From Bacillota bacterium (GTDB lineage Bacteria; Bacillota; Dethiobacteria; DTU022; UBA8154), in contig JAAYFF010000039.1 of assembly GCA_012728375.1 (NCBI GenBank), positions 1-64,000 of the forward strand: a DNA stretch of 64,000 nucleotides. The letters are read 5' to 3'. A model generated the notes under the pieces. It searched no databases. It was not told where the DNA came from and saw only the letters and a program-made list of their open reading frames with translations. Below, in pieces: positions 44,063-53,788 of the stretch. The number at the start of each line of letters is the position of its first letter. Position 1 is the stretch's first letter. The position numbers and the translations under genes were made by a program.

Positions 44063-44590
44063 CTAATCAACCAGACCGGGAGGCAGTTTTACAAGCAAGT
44101 ACCCCTTTTCCGGGTTAATCTCTCTAATAACGGTTTTTAGAGCTGGGATCAAAATCTGTTTTCTTTTTTCCTTACCATCTTTTCCGGGATTAATAACATA
44201 TACATCATTACTCCCGGTTTTCAAAATATCTTCAACTATGCCCAGCTCTTGTCCTTCCGCGGTAATAGCTTTAAGGCCGATGATCTGATCAAAATAATAG
44301 ATCCCTTCCGGCAGTGGTATACGTTCGGATAGAGGTATTTTGACCATCATTCCGGTTAGTGCAGCGGCATCGTCCCTGGTCCGGCAATCTTCAAAGTGCA
44401 GTACCCATGAGTACTTATGAATAAAAGCTTTTTTAACAACTTTAAACCCGCGAAAATTCTTCCCTTCCAGCAGAACTTTCTTTAAAAGATAGCAACGTTC
44501 GAGAAAATCAGAGTAAGGATATACCTTTACTTCGCCTTTTACACCAAAGGGAGCAACAATTTTTCCAATGGTCACCAATTCAGAAGTCAT
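44063..44590 (-). CDS. rimM: 16S rRNA processing protein RimM
   Basis: RimM helps mature the 3' domain of 16S rRNA and binds S19. The N-terminal barrel has IGKIVAPFGVKGEVKV; the PRC barrel has YYFDQIIGLKA and IVEDILKTGSNDVYVI. The length of 175 residues is normal. It lies 20 bases before trmD. Confidence 0.96.
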   Translation of the reverse strand: MTSELVTIGKIVAPFGVKGEVKVYPYSDFLERCYLLKKVLLEGKNFRGFKVVKKAFIHKYSWVLHFEDCRTRDDAAALTGMMVKIPLSERIPLPEGIYYFDQIIGLKAITAEGQELGIVEDILKTGSNDVYVINPGKDGKEKRKQILIPALKTVIREINPEKGYLLVKLPPGLVD

Positions 44591-44599
44591 CTCAATTTC

Positions 44600-44830
44600 C
44601 TACTGAATGATTTCCACCATAACCCTTTTATTTTCTTTAATTGCTGCAGCATTTACGACGGTACGGATTGCTTTGGCAATACGGCCCTGCTTACCGATAA
44701 CTTTACCCATATCCTCCTGTGCAACCCGGAGTTCCAGGATTACAGAGCGCTCACCTTCAACTTGTGTTACATCTACTTGTTCAGGATAATCGACCAGAGC
44801 TTTGGCAATGTATTCCACTAATTCCTTCAT
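44600..44830 (-). CDS. khpA: KH-domain RNA-binding protein KhpA (YlqC)
   Basis: A 76-residue single KH domain with the loop [13 protein letters not shown] that binds RNA. In Firmicutes KhpA works with KhpB and affects cell division and mRNA. It lies between rpsP and rimM as in Bacillus, but the ylqD gene found there is absent. Confidence 0.95.
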   Translation of the reverse strand: MKELVEYIAKALVDYPEQVDVTQVEGERSVILELRVAQEDMGKVIGKQGRIAKAIRTVVNAAAIKENKRVMVEIIQ

Positions 44831-44855
44831 AATTATCTTCAGCTCCTGTACTCAA

Positions 44856-45104
44856 TTATTTGATCTGGAATTCGGCCTTAGCAAATAAAGCCTTGACTGT
44901 ATCTGAAGGTTGTGCACCTTTAGAAAGCCAATCTCTTGCCTTTTCGGTGTCAATTTTAATAGTTGAGGGATCTGTTGTAGGGTTATAGTATCCTATCTCC
45001 TCAATAAACCTGCCGTCCCTGGGAGCTCTGGAATCAGCAACGACAATACGATAAAATGGCTTTTTTTTCGCTCCCATCCTTTTTAACCTGATACGAACCG
45101 GCAA
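44856..45104 (-). CDS. rpsP: 30S ribosomal protein S16
   Basis: An 82-residue S16 with [24 protein letters not shown] and IEEIGYYNP. The start is TTG (TTG CCG GTT) after AGGAGGTG, unusual for a ribosomal protein but forced by the site and family start. Confidence 0.97.
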   Translation of the reverse strand: MPVRIRLKRMGAKKKPFYRIVVADSRAPRDGRFIEEIGYYNPTTDPSTIKIDTEKARDWLSKGAQPSDTVKALFAKAEFQIK

Positions 45105-45154
45105 AACGAAACACCTCCTAATTTTTTACTTATTCTTAGCCTCAATTTCCTTTT

Positions 45155-46504
45155 TTATTTAAAAGGGAATAAACCCCTTTTCTTGCGAAACCGCCCTTTT
45201 TCCAATGCGCCGAATTGCTTAAAGAGTTTTTTCATCTGCTCAAACTGTTTTAAAAGCCGGTTAACATCCTGAACGGAAGTACCGCTTCCAAGGGCAATGC
45301 GGCGTTTTCTGCTGCTGTTGATGATTTCCGGTTGCTGTCTTTCTTCCCTGGTCATAGATTTAATCATGGCTTCAACGCGGTACAGCTGTTTTTCATCCAG
45401 GGAAAGGTTTTTTAAATTTTTACCCATGGTATTAAAACCGGGAACCATCTCCAATAAATTTTCCAGAGGCCCCATCTTCTTAACTTGCTGGAGCTGTTCC
45501 AGAAAATCTTCAAGGGTTAGAGACTGATTCCGAAGTTTTTTCTGAAGTTCGCGGCTTTTTTCCTGATCCACAAACTCCTGGGCTTTTTCAATGAGCGAGA
45601 GAACATCTCCCATGCCCAGTATTCTGGAGGCCATTCTATCCGGAAAAAACGGCTCAAAAGCTTCAATTTTTTCGCCAAAAGCTGCAAATTTAACCGGACA
45701 ACCCGTTACCTGCCGGACGGAAAGGGCTGCCCCTCCCCGGGTATCACCATCGAGTTTTGTGAGAATAATCCCGGTCAATCCCAGCCGTTCGTGAAAAGAC
45801 CGCGCCACATTGACAGCATCTTGCCCGGTCATGGCATCAACCACCAACAAAATTTCCAGTGGAACTACCCTTTCTTTGATTCTCTGCAGCTCGCCCATAA
45901 GTTCTTCATCAATATGAAGCCTGCCGGCGGTATCAATTAGCACGTAATTGTTACCGTTGCGCTCTGCCTCTTGCAATGCCTGCCCGGCAATTTTAACCGG
46001 ATCGTCCTTACCAATGCTAAAAACGGGAATACCGGCTCCCTGACCAAGAATTTCAAGCTGTTCAATTGCTGCCGGGCGATACACATCCCCGGCAACCAGA
46101 AGCGGGTTGGAGCCGTTCTTTTTTAGATAGAGAGCAAGTTTGGCGGCGGTTGTCGTTTTTCCGGAACCCTGCAAGCCCACCAGCATTATTGCTCCCGGAG
46201 AATTCCCATGTCCGGGAGCAGCAATTTTGCTCTGGGTTTCTCCCATCAACTTCACAAGCTCTTCATGAACGATTTTGACCACCGTTTGTCCGGGAGTAAG
46301 GCTTTGCAACACGTCCGCGCCCACAGCCCTATTTTTCAGGGAAGCCACAAAATCTTTGACAACCTTGTAGTTCACGTCGGCTTCCAGCAGGGCCAGCCGG
46401 ACTTCCCGCAAGGCGAGGTCCACATCTTTCTCGCTGAGCTTGCCTTTTTTCCTTAACTTGCGGAAGGTTTCCTGTAATTTTTCTGATAATCCGCTAAATA
46501 ACAA
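45155..46504 (-). CDS. ffh: Signal recognition particle protein Ffh
   Basis: The GTPase subunit of the signal recognition particle, which binds 4.5S/6S RNA and signal peptides. N domain residues 1-90; G domain with VGLQGSGKTTTAAKLA, DTAGRLHIDEELM and TKLDGDTRGGAALS; Met-rich M domain from about residue 295. The length of 449 residues is normal. The TTG at 46504 is essentially forced, since the only in-frame stop lies shortly upstream and the family start (LFSGLSEKLQ) follows. Its ribosome binding site is 26 bases away, with a hairpin between. Confidence 0.97.
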   Translation of the reverse strand: MLFSGLSEKLQETFRKLRKKGKLSEKDVDLALREVRLALLEADVNYKVVKDFVASLKNRAVGADVLQSLTPGQTVVKIVHEELVKLMGETQSKIAAPGHGNSPGAIMLVGLQGSGKTTTAAKLALYLKKNGSNPLLVAGDVYRPAAIEQLEILGQGAGIPVFSIGKDDPVKIAGQALQEAERNGNNYVLIDTAGRLHIDEELMGELQRIKERVVPLEILLVVDAMTGQDAVNVARSFHERLGLTGIILTKLDGDTRGGAALSVRQVTGCPVKFAAFGEKIEAFEPFFPDRMASRILGMGDVLSLIEKAQEFVDQEKSRELQKKLRNQSLTLEDFLEQLQQVKKMGPLENLLEMVPGFNTMGKNLKNLSLDEKQLYRVEAMIKSMTREERQQPEIINSSRKRRIALGSGTSVQDVNRLLKQFEQMKKLFKQFGALEKGRFRKKRGLFPFK

Positions 46505-46512
46505 ATTAGTTA

Positions 46513-46537
46513 CCCGGATGTACCGGGACTACCTCCT
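46513..46537 (-). promoter_or_regulatory. Ribosome binding site and spacer hairpin of ffh
   Basis: AGGAGGT (46531-46537) is too far from the ffh TTG (26 bases). A GC-rich hairpin CCCGG-TACAT-CCGGG (46513-46527) lies between; when folded it leaves an effective gap of about 11 bases. Confidence 0.6.
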
Positions 46538-46540
46538 TTT

Positions 46541-46882
46541 TTAACTATCCAGCAGAACTCTTCTGACGATATTACATATTCTTTCAAGATCATGGGGAGT
46601 CAATTCAGAATTGGCCAGTATGTCCAGTATTTCCTGTCCTTCTTTTTTTCTCTGAAGGTAGGCTTCATAAAGCTTAAGTTTCGCTTCCCATCTTTCCAGC
46701 GCACCGACGGCCCGGGACAAAATATCATGAACAGCCTGCCTGGTAATATTTAACTGATCAGCAATCTCACCCAAAGACAGGTTTTCTTTATAGTACATCT
46801 CCATGATATTTTTTTGCTTTTTGGTCAGCAACTGATCATAAAAATCAATCAGGAAATTAATTCTGTTTACCTTCTCTAACAT
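46541..46882 (-). CDS. ylxM: YlxM/UPF0122 helix-turn-helix protein
   Basis: A 113-residue protein with a sigma-70 region 4-like fold (MEMYYKENLSLGEIADQLN, ITRQAVHDILSRA). In streptococci YlxM binds SRP components. It lies between ftsY and ffh, its standard position. Confidence 0.94.
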   Translation of the reverse strand: MLEKVNRINFLIDFYDQLLTKKQKNIMEMYYKENLSLGEIADQLNITRQAVHDILSRAVGALERWEAKLKLYEAYLQRKKEGQEILDILANSELTPHDLERICNIVRRVLLDS

Positions 46883-46924
46883 TTATACACCAATCCTGCT
46901 GTAAAGTAAAGACCCTTTACATTT

Positions 46925-47830
46925 TTAAGCCAGCAAAGCTTCTGCAAAAGCCGCGGGATTAAAGGGATGCAGGTCTTCTTTCTTTTCCCCCACCCCGATC
47001 ATCTTGACAGGGATTCCTGTCAGTTCTTTGACGGCGATAACAATCCCTCCTCTGGCCGTCCCGTCAAGCTTTGTTAATACAATACCCGAAACGGGAATTG
47101 CCTCCTGAAACAACTTAGCTTGGGCGATACCGTTCTGTCCGGTTGTTGCGTCAAGGACCAGTAGAGTTTCATGGGGAGCATCGGGGACAACTTTGCCAAT
47201 GACGCGGTAAATTTTTTTTACTTCCTCAATTAAATTTTTTTTGGTATGCAGCCGGCCAGCAGTATCGCAAAGCAAAACATCCGCCTCCCTGGAAACCGCT
47301 GCATTTACCGCATCAAAAATAACGGCCGACGGATCCCCTCCGGTCTGGTGCTTTATAACTCCCGCGCCCGTAACCTCGGCCCAATGTTCCAATTGTTCGA
47401 TCGCCGCAGCACGAAAAGTATCCCCTGCAGCGAGCAACACCTTTTTTCCTTCCTTTGAAAAAGAGTAAGCCATTTTTGCAATTGTCGTGGTTTTGCCTAC
47501 CCCGTTAACCCCGAGCAAAAGGTATACTGCCGGCGGGGATACAGGGACTCTCAGCGTAATATCTTCCTTGCTGCCCATCATTTCCGCTATTAATTCCTTT
47601 AATAGCGATTTTGCTGCTTCTGTCTCTTTAATTTTACTATCCTTTACTTTTTCTCTCAGCATGGAGTTAATTCTCAGAGATGTCTCCACACCCACATCAG
47701 CAGAGATTAAAATTTCTTCAAGTTCATCATAAAATTCTTCAGTTATTTCTCCTTTGACAAAAAGGTCTTCAAATTTGTTTTTAAGGGCTTCCCTTGTTTT
47801 CTGTAAACCTTTCTTTAAAAAATTGAACAT
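46925..47830 (-). CDS. ftsY: SRP receptor FtsY
   Basis: The membrane-associated GTPase that docks SRP-ribosome complexes. NG domain with LLGVNGVGKTTTIAKMA, DTAGRLHTKKNLIEE and TKLDGTARGG. It lacks the long acidic A domain of E. coli (301 residues), as usual in Firmicutes. The ATG at 47830 follows AGGGTGAG; an overlapping GTG nine bases earlier is possible. Confidence 0.96.
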   Translation of the reverse strand: MFNFLKKGLQKTREALKNKFEDLFVKGEITEEFYDELEEILISADVGVETSLRINSMLREKVKDSKIKETEAAKSLLKELIAEMMGSKEDITLRVPVSPPAVYLLLGVNGVGKTTTIAKMAYSFSKEGKKVLLAAGDTFRAAAIEQLEHWAEVTGAGVIKHQTGGDPSAVIFDAVNAAVSREADVLLCDTAGRLHTKKNLIEEVKKIYRVIGKVVPDAPHETLLVLDATTGQNGIAQAKLFQEAIPVSGIVLTKLDGTARGGIVIAVKELTGIPVKMIGVGEKKEDLHPFNPAAFAEALLA

Positions 47831-47835
47831 AACTC

Positions 47836-50800
47836 TCACCCTGCTTTTTTTGTTAAATTTAATGATAATACCTTGGAAATCCCTTGTTCTTCCATTGTTA
47901 CCCCATAGAGCACGTCCGCCGCCTCCATCGTCCTTTGGCGATGAGTAATGAGAATAAACTGTGTTTGCTGGGAATACCTTTTTAGTAAAGCGATAAACCT
48001 CTCAATGTTGCTCTCATCCAGCGAAGAGTCTATCTCATCCAAAACGCAGAAAGGAGCAGGTTTATACTCTAGTACAGAGAACAGCAGGGCAATAGATGTT
48101 AAAGCCTTTTCGCCGCCGGACAGCAAAGAGATGTTTTGCAGCTTTTTCCCGGGTGGTTGGGCAATAATTTCAATACCTGATTCCAGCACTTTTTCCGGAT
48201 CCGTCAATCTTAAAAAAGCCTGCCCGCCGCCAAAAAGCCCCGTAAAGATATTAAGAAAATTTTTTTCTACAGTATGTAATGTCTGCAAAAAACGCTTTTC
48301 CATTTCCCTATCAAGTTCCGCCATAACTTTGCGCATTCCTTTTTCCCCGTGCAAAAGATCCCTCAGCTGGTTTTCAAGAAACAGTATTCTTTCCTTAAGT
48401 CTTTCATATTCTTCAATTGCACCGCTGTTAACTTCGCCCAGAGCCCGTATCCGTTCAGCTATGACATCTCTATCCTTTTGTAATTGTTCCTCTTTTTCGT
48501 TTACTTCAAAATGAGCGGCAGATGACAGATCGAGACCGTATTTTCCCAGATAATGCTCTCTTAAATAGCGGCTTTCTTCCATAAGTTGAGCCTTCTCAAG
48601 GTTTAACTGGTAATAACGCCTTTCGGCTCTTTCCAGAGACCTTTGTTCCTTCTCCTTTTCAAGTTCCAACTCCTCTTTAGCCCGCCGGATAGAAGCCAGC
48701 TCCCGCGAAAGCCGGCTGAGGACATTTTCTTCCTGTTTCAACTCCTGCTCTTCTTCCCCTAATTTTTTAGCCAGGTCCTTTTCCTCTATTTCCAATTTTT
48801 CTATCTCTGCAAAAGCCTTCTTTTGCTCCTCAGACAGGGTGCCAATAAGGATGGCAAGGCGTTCCTTCTCCTGGGATTGCCGCCTGATCAGCTCCTGGCA
48901 GGCACTTTCTTTTTCCTGCAGGGCAGAAAATTTAATGCGAACTTCTGTGAGTTCTTCTTCCAACCTTCTAATTTCGTTTTCTTCTTGGCTAACCAGTCGT
49001 CCTGCCTGTGTTAATTCCCTTCCGGTTCTTTCCAGCGTTTCCCGGTTCTCCTTGAGTTCTAAAAGAATTCTTTGACCTTTTTCTTTTAACAGACCATATT
49101 TAACCTCTACAGAAGTTCCTTCTTCCTCCAGCTCTCTTAATTCTCCGGCAATTCTTTCCTGACCGATGCGGCAGTTTTCCAGCTGCCTCCTTATTTCAGG
49201 CATTTCCCTTTCGTTTGCCTTTTGTTTCAAAGCAAGAAAATCCAATTCTTCTCCAAGGGAAGTAAGTTTTTTACTGCCTGCAATAAGCTCATTTTTCTCT
49301 TTCTCCAGGCGTTTTTCCAGTATTTCTATTTCTTGTTGCAGGGAGGCCAACCCTCTTTTTCTCTGCAGAAAGCCTAAACGTTCCCTGGAATGCAAACCTC
49401 CGGAGATAGCGCCTCCCGGTGTAAGCATCTCCCCGTCCAGTGTAACAATTCTCCAGCCTCCCCTGTCCTTCCGCAAAATTTGCAGGGCAGTTTTTAGATC
49501 TCTGGCTACAAGTACTCCTCCCAATAGATAGTCAACGGCCTTTTTAAATTTGTTCGATATGGCAACTATTTTGGAAGCAACCCCCAGAAGTCCCTCAATC
49601 CCCTGCGGAATTTCCCTTTGTACAGGAGTCTTCAGTAAATTTAATGGTAAAAAAGTAGCTCTTCCGGCTTTCTTTTCTTTTAAAAAGGCAATTGCCTCCC
49701 GGGCTGCCCTGTCATCTTCTACAACAATAAACTGTAGCGAAGCACCGAGAGCTACTTCGATAGCTCTTTCGTATTCCTGACTTACATTAATTAAATTTGC
49801 TACCGGTCCGTAAATCCCTTTTAAAGAAGCCCCCCCGCCGGCTGCGTGCATAACAGCCCTTACTCCACCTGCATAGGAAAGAAATTCCTCTTCATTTTCC
49901 CGCAAAAGCTTTAAGCGGCCTTTCTTTTTTTCCAATTCACGGAGAAGCTCTGCATACTTTTCTTTCTGTTCTTCACAGCGCTTGGAAAAATCATCATAAC
50001 GCTTCTTCTGCATTTGAAATTCTTTTTCCAGATCTTTTTCTTCCGCTTTCAGCCTGGCAAGAACGCCCCGAAAAGTTTTTTCCTCGTTCCTCCACTTTTC
50101 AGCTTCCTGATTTTTGGCCTCCTGCTTTTTTTTAATCTCACTTATTCTTTCATTTAGCTCATGACAACGCTGCTCATTGTCCTGCGCCGCCTGCTCCAAT
50201 ACAGCTCCCCTAGAACGGAGTTCCGTCAGCTGTTCTTTTAGTTTTTCCCGGGAGGCGGCAAGGCTCTCCCTCTGCAAGGATTTTATCCGGGCCTGCACCT
50301 GAGCAGCTCTCTGTCCGGTAAGCTCTTGCTCTTTCAGGACCTTTTGCAGTACTTCTTTGTTTTCCCGCAAAGTGTTTTCTATTCCATCAAGGCGCAACCG
50401 CACTTCCTGGACAGCCTCTTTTTTTAAAATATTTTTTTCCCGGGCAAACTTTTTTTGTTCCTGAACCAGGCTGAGAGCCTGGCGTAATTTTCCTGCTTCA
50501 ACCTGCCTGAACTGAACGTTATTTCTTTTTTCCTCCAGTTCCTGATAAGTTTGCTCTTCATCTTGGGCAAGACGTCCCGCATTGTCGAGGATTTTTTGCA
50601 AATTTGCTTTTTTCCCCTGCAGTAATTCTTTTATTCTTTCCGATTCTCCTTCAACCTTGGCAATGGAGCTCCTGTTTCTTTCCCATCGAAGCTCAAAAAG
50701 TTTTCGCTCCTTCTCCTTAAGCTGCTGCTGAAAAGCCAGGTATTTTCTGGCCAGCTCAGCTTCCTGGGATAAGTTATTTTGCCGGTTCTTCAGCTCTGCC

Positions 50801-51384
50801 AGAAGATCTTCCAAACGGATCATATTTCTTTTTGTCTCTTCCAACCTGGAACCGGTCTCTTTCTTCTTTTGTTTATATTTATGAATCTCGGCAGCTTCCT
50901 CAAATAATTCCCTCCGCTCCTCCGGCTTGGCATTAATAATTTGCTCTACTCTTCCTTGGCCGATAAGGGAGTAAGTCTCGGTACCTATTCCCGTATCCCA
51001 AAAAATTTCAAAAATATCTTTCAGGCGGCAGGGGGTTTTATTCAAGTAGTACTCCCCTTCCCCCGAGCGGTACATCCTTCTGGTAATAACAACCTCGTGG
51101 TAATCAAGGGGCAAGCACTTATTTACATCATCCAGAACAAGCGAAACTTCGGCAAAGTTCAGCGCCTTTCGCTGTGCAGTTCCATTAAACAGCAGGTCCT
51201 CCATTTTTGACCCGCGCATTAACTTTGCACTTTGTTCTCCCAAGCCCCACCTGATCGCGTCCACCAAATTACTTTTCCCGCATCCGTTTGGCCCCACTAT
51301 GGCTGTAATACCCTGAGAAAAGTTTAATTCGACCTTTTCTGAGAAGGATTTAAAACCAACTATTTCCAATGACTTTAAGTACAT
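47836..51384 (-). CDS. smc: Chromosome segregation ATPase SMC
   Basis: A 1182-residue SMC that compacts and separates chromosomes with ScpA and ScpB. Walker A is GPNGCGKS (31-38). Two long coiled coils flank a hinge near residues 510-620 (GIYGPVANLI, then ARDLKTALQIL). The C-terminal signature LLSGGEKALTSIALLF and Walker B FCVLDEIDSSLDESN complete the head. A terminator-like hairpin lies between rnc and smc, but ftsY follows within six bases. Confidence 0.98.
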   Translation of the reverse strand: MYLKSLEIVGFKSFSEKVELNFSQGITAIVGPNGCGKSNLVDAIRWGLGEQSAKLMRGSKMEDLLFNGTAQRKALNFAEVSLVLDDVNKCLPLDYHEVVITRRMYRSGEGEYYLNKTPCRLKDIFEIFWDTGIGTETYSLIGQGRVEQIINAKPEERRELFEEAAEIHKYKQKKKETGSRLEETKRNMIRLEDLLAELKNRQNNLSQEAELARKYLAFQQQLKEKERKLFELRWERNRSSIAKVEGESERIKELLQGKKANLQKILDNAGRLAQDEEQTYQELEEKRNNVQFRQVEAGKLRQALSLVQEQKKFAREKNILKKEAVQEVRLRLDGIENTLRENKEVLQKVLKEQELTGQRAAQVQARIKSLQRESLAASREKLKEQLTELRSRGAVLEQAAQDNEQRCHELNERISEIKKKQEAKNQEAEKWRNEEKTFRGVLARLKAEEKDLEKEFQMQKKRYDDFSKRCEEQKEKYAELLRELEKKKGRLKLLRENEEEFLSYAGGVRAVMHAAGGGASLKGIYGPVANLINVSQEYERAIEVALGASLQFIVVEDDRAAREAIAFLKEKKAGRATFLPLNLLKTPVQREIPQGIEGLLGVASKIVAISNKFKKAVDYLLGGVLVARDLKTALQILRKDRGGWRIVTLDGEMLTPGGAISGGLHSRERLGFLQRKRGLASLQQEIEILEKRLEKEKNELIAGSKKLTSLGEELDFLALKQKANEREMPEIRRQLENCRIGQERIAGELRELEEEGTSVEVKYGLLKEKGQRILLELKENRETLERTGRELTQAGRLVSQEENEIRRLEEELTEVRIKFSALQEKESACQELIRRQSQEKERLAILIGTLSEEQKKAFAEIEKLEIEEKDLAKKLGEEEQELKQEENVLSRLSRELASIRRAKEELELEKEKEQRSLERAERRYYQLNLEKAQLMEESRYLREHYLGKYGLDLSSAAHFEVNEKEEQLQKDRDVIAERIRALGEVNSGAIEEYERLKERILFLENQLRDLLHGEKGMRKVMAELDREMEKRFLQTLHTVEKNFLNIFTGLFGGGQAFLRLTDPEKVLESGIEIIAQPPGKKLQNISLLSGGEKALTSIALLFSVLEYKPAPFCVLDEIDSSLDESNIERFIALLKRYSQQTQFILITHRQRTMEAADVLYGVTMEEQGISKVLSLNLTKKAG

Positions 51385-51415
51385 GATTTACTCCCGCCTG
51401 AAACAATTAAAAGAA

Positions 51416-51462
51416 AACCTGCCGTCTCACCTGCTTCGCAAAGTAAGCAGTTCTAGCAGGTT
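51416..51462 (-). terminator. Terminator or attenuator between rnc and smc
   Basis: Nested pairing: AACCTGC with GCAGGTT outside and CTGCTT with AAGCAG inside, followed on the - strand by TTCTTTTAATT. Read-through may still feed smc. Confidence 0.7.
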
Positions 51463-51470
51463 CTATTCTC

Positions 51471-52226
51471 TTACATTTTTTTCATCTTCGTGAAAGAAAC
51501 GGTATTTTCCTTCTTGCCCAGAAAAAGATTCCTAATTTCTCCGAAGTTAGCCCAAGCATCATTTGCTGCCGCTTGCTCCGCTTCTTTCTTACTTTTTCCC
51601 GCACCCTTCCCTACCACTTCATTTTCCATTTTAACAACTGCTTTAAAAGTCCTGTCATGGGGCGGCCCAAATTCACATACTATCTCATAAACAGGAGTTT
51701 TCCCAAATAATGACTGACATTTTTCCTGAAGAATTGTTTTATAATCTGTCAGCGGCAAAACCCCTTCTTTAACCGCTTGCAATACCGGGCTAAAAAGCTT
51801 GATAATAAGTTCTTTTGCTTTGGAGTAGCCATGGTCCAAGAATAAAGCACCCACCAGAGCCTCCAGAGCATCCGCGAGCAAAGAAGGTTTCTCCGAGCCA
51901 CCGCTTAAAAGTTCTCCTTTTCCCAATTTCAGGTACGAACCCAGCTTTAAATCTCTTGCAACTGCGGCAAGAGATTTCTCATTAACCACCTGGTGGCACA
52001 TCAGGGTTAACTTTCCTTCAGGATAGTCCGGGAAAGCTTTAAAGAAATACTCGGAAATAACCAGCTCCAACACGGCATCTCCCAAAAATTCCAGCCGTTC
52101 ATTGTTTTTTGAATCCTGAGTTTCATAAGCATAAGAAGAATGCGTCAGTGCTTCCTGATAAAGGTTATAATTCTGCACCGGCCATTCGAGCGCCCTTAAA
52201 AAATCTTCAATTTCCCTGGACGGCAA
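51471..52226 (-). CDS. rnc: Ribonuclease III
   Basis: RNase III cuts double-stranded RNA, including rRNA precursors. The catalytic signature NERLEFLGDAVLELV and the second-site DALEALVGALFLD are intact. A double-stranded RNA binding domain covers about residues 160-235 (GAGKSKKEAEQAAA). The TTG at 52226 follows AAGGAGG at somewhat long spacing. It lies between fabF and smc, the usual Firmicutes order. Confidence 0.97.
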   Translation of the reverse strand: MPSREIEDFLRALEWPVQNYNLYQEALTHSSYAYETQDSKNNERLEFLGDAVLELVISEYFFKAFPDYPEGKLTLMCHQVVNEKSLAAVARDLKLGSYLKLGKGELLSGGSEKPSLLADALEALVGALFLDHGYSKAKELIIKLFSPVLQAVKEGVLPLTDYKTILQEKCQSLFGKTPVYEIVCEFGPPHDRTFKAVVKMENEVVGKGAGKSKKEAEQAAANDAWANFGEIRNLFLGKKENTVSFTKMKKM

Positions 52227-52235
52227 AATAAAAAT

Positions 52236-53486
52236 TTAATCCTCCTTAGGTGAATGAAATGCTTTGACCAGCAGACAGGCATTGGTTCCTCCAAAGCCAA
52301 ACGAATTGGAAAGAGCCACATTGATCTCCCTTTTGCATGGTTTATTGGGAACGTAAAAAAGGTCGCAGTCCGGATCTGCAAACTCATAATTAATAGTTGG
52401 AGGGATGATTCCATGTTTTATGCTCAGAAGGGTGGCTACCATCTCCACACCTCCGGCAGCACCGAGCAAATGGCCGGTCATTGATTTTGTTGAACTGATC
52501 GCCAATTTATAAGCATGCTCACCAAATAACCTCTTGATAGCCAGGGTTTCCGTTCTATCATTGTATTGGGTTGATGTACCGTGGGCATTGATATAATCTA
52601 CACTTTCCGGAGCGAGCGAGGCATCCTTCAAAGCCCTTTCCATGCAAAGGTAAGCCCCATTCCCTTGGGTATCGGGTGCGGTTACATGATAGGCATCTCC
52701 CGACATTCCATAGCCCGCTATTTCTCCATAGATACCGGCGTTCCTGGCCAGAGCGCTCTCCAGTGTCTCAAGTATTAAAACCCCGGCCCCCTCACCGATG
52801 ACAAAACCGTCTCTATGTAAATCAAAAGGACGGGAGGCTTTTTCCGGCTCGCTGTTTCTGGTAGACATAGCCCTCATTGCACTAAAACCGGCAAAAGCTA
52901 TCGATGTCAATGGAGCTTCAGCCCCTCCGGCAATCATAATATCCGCATCGCCCCGTTTAATAATCCGGAAAGCCTCTCCCAAGGCATGGGTTCCGCTCGC
53001 ACAGGCTGTTACAATAGTTGAATTGGGTCCCCGAATCCCGTAAACAATTGAGATATAACCCGCAGCTATATTGGCAATCATCATGGGAACAAGAAAGGGG
53101 CTGACGCGCCGGGGCCCCTTCTCCTGGAGAATTTTCAGCTGTGCTTCAATGGTGCCGATACCACCCACGCCGGAACCAATGATCACGCCGACTTTATTCT
53201 TATCCTCCACTTTATCAAAATCAAGAGACGCATCACTTATCGCCATTGAAGCAGCAGCCAGGGCAAAATGGGTAAAACGGTCCATTTTTTTAATATCCCG
53301 TTTTTCCATATAATCTTCCGGGTTAAAATCTTCCACTACCGCAGCAATTTGTGAAGCATAGTCCTTAAATTGTTCAACCCTTTTGATGCCGCTTCTGCCC
53401 TTTAGAAGATTTTCCCAGTATTCCTCTTTTGTCTTGCCGATCGGTGTAATCACACCCACCCCGGTTACTACTACCCTGCGCTCCAA
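52236..53486 (-). CDS. fabF: 3-oxoacyl-ACP synthase II
   Basis: FabF elongates acyl-ACP. The condensing triad is C162 (VTACASGTHA), His of INAHGTSTQYND and His of KSMTGHLLGAAG. The TTG at 53486 gives MERRVVVTGVGVITP, the family start, eight bases after GAGG. 416 residues. Confidence 0.97.
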   Translation of the reverse strand: MERRVVVTGVGVITPIGKTKEEYWENLLKGRSGIKRVEQFKDYASQIAAVVEDFNPEDYMEKRDIKKMDRFTHFALAAASMAISDASLDFDKVEDKNKVGVIIGSGVGGIGTIEAQLKILQEKGPRRVSPFLVPMMIANIAAGYISIVYGIRGPNSTIVTACASGTHALGEAFRIIKRGDADIMIAGGAEAPLTSIAFAGFSAMRAMSTRNSEPEKASRPFDLHRDGFVIGEGAGVLILETLESALARNAGIYGEIAGYGMSGDAYHVTAPDTQGNGAYLCMERALKDASLAPESVDYINAHGTSTQYNDRTETLAIKRLFGEHAYKLAISSTKSMTGHLLGAAGGVEMVATLLSIKHGIIPPTINYEFADPDCDLFYVPNKPCKREINVALSNSFGFGGTNACLLVKAFHSPKED

Positions 53487-53517
53487 ATGCTGCACCTCAT
53501 CTCAGATACTATCTTAC

Positions 53518-53748
53518 TTAGGAAATCTGATTTTCTATGTAGCTGACAATATCCCCGACCGTTTTAATTTTTTCTACTTCTTCATCGGAGATCTCCAAAT
53601 TAAATTCCTCTTCCAAAGCCATGACTAATTCGACTACGTCCAGGGAATCAGCATCAATATCCTCAAAAGTTGTATCCATGTCCAATTGCTCCTCATCCAC
53701 ATCGAGCTGTTCGGAAATTAAACTCTTTACTTTTTCGAATACTTCCAA
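53518..53748 (-). CDS. acpP: Acyl carrier protein
   Basis: A 76-residue acidic carrier with the phosphopantetheine Ser in [18 protein letters not shown]. The TTG at 53748 follows GGAGGTG; upstream extension is not family-like. It lies 40 bases after fabG. CoA for its activation comes from the pathway also encoded here (panBCD, coaE). Confidence 0.97.
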   Translation of the reverse strand: MEVFEKVKSLISEQLDVDEEQLDMDTTFEDIDADSLDVVELVMALEEEFNLEISDEEVEKIKTVGDIVSYIENQIS

Positions 53749-53788
53749 ATCTAGCACCTCCCTCCAGCAAAGAATTTCTGCTATAATA

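Noticed and set aside
47948-48514. 188-codon frame antisense to the smc 3' end
   Set aside because: Ser-rich translation typical of the complement of coiled-coil coding; smc is intact there.
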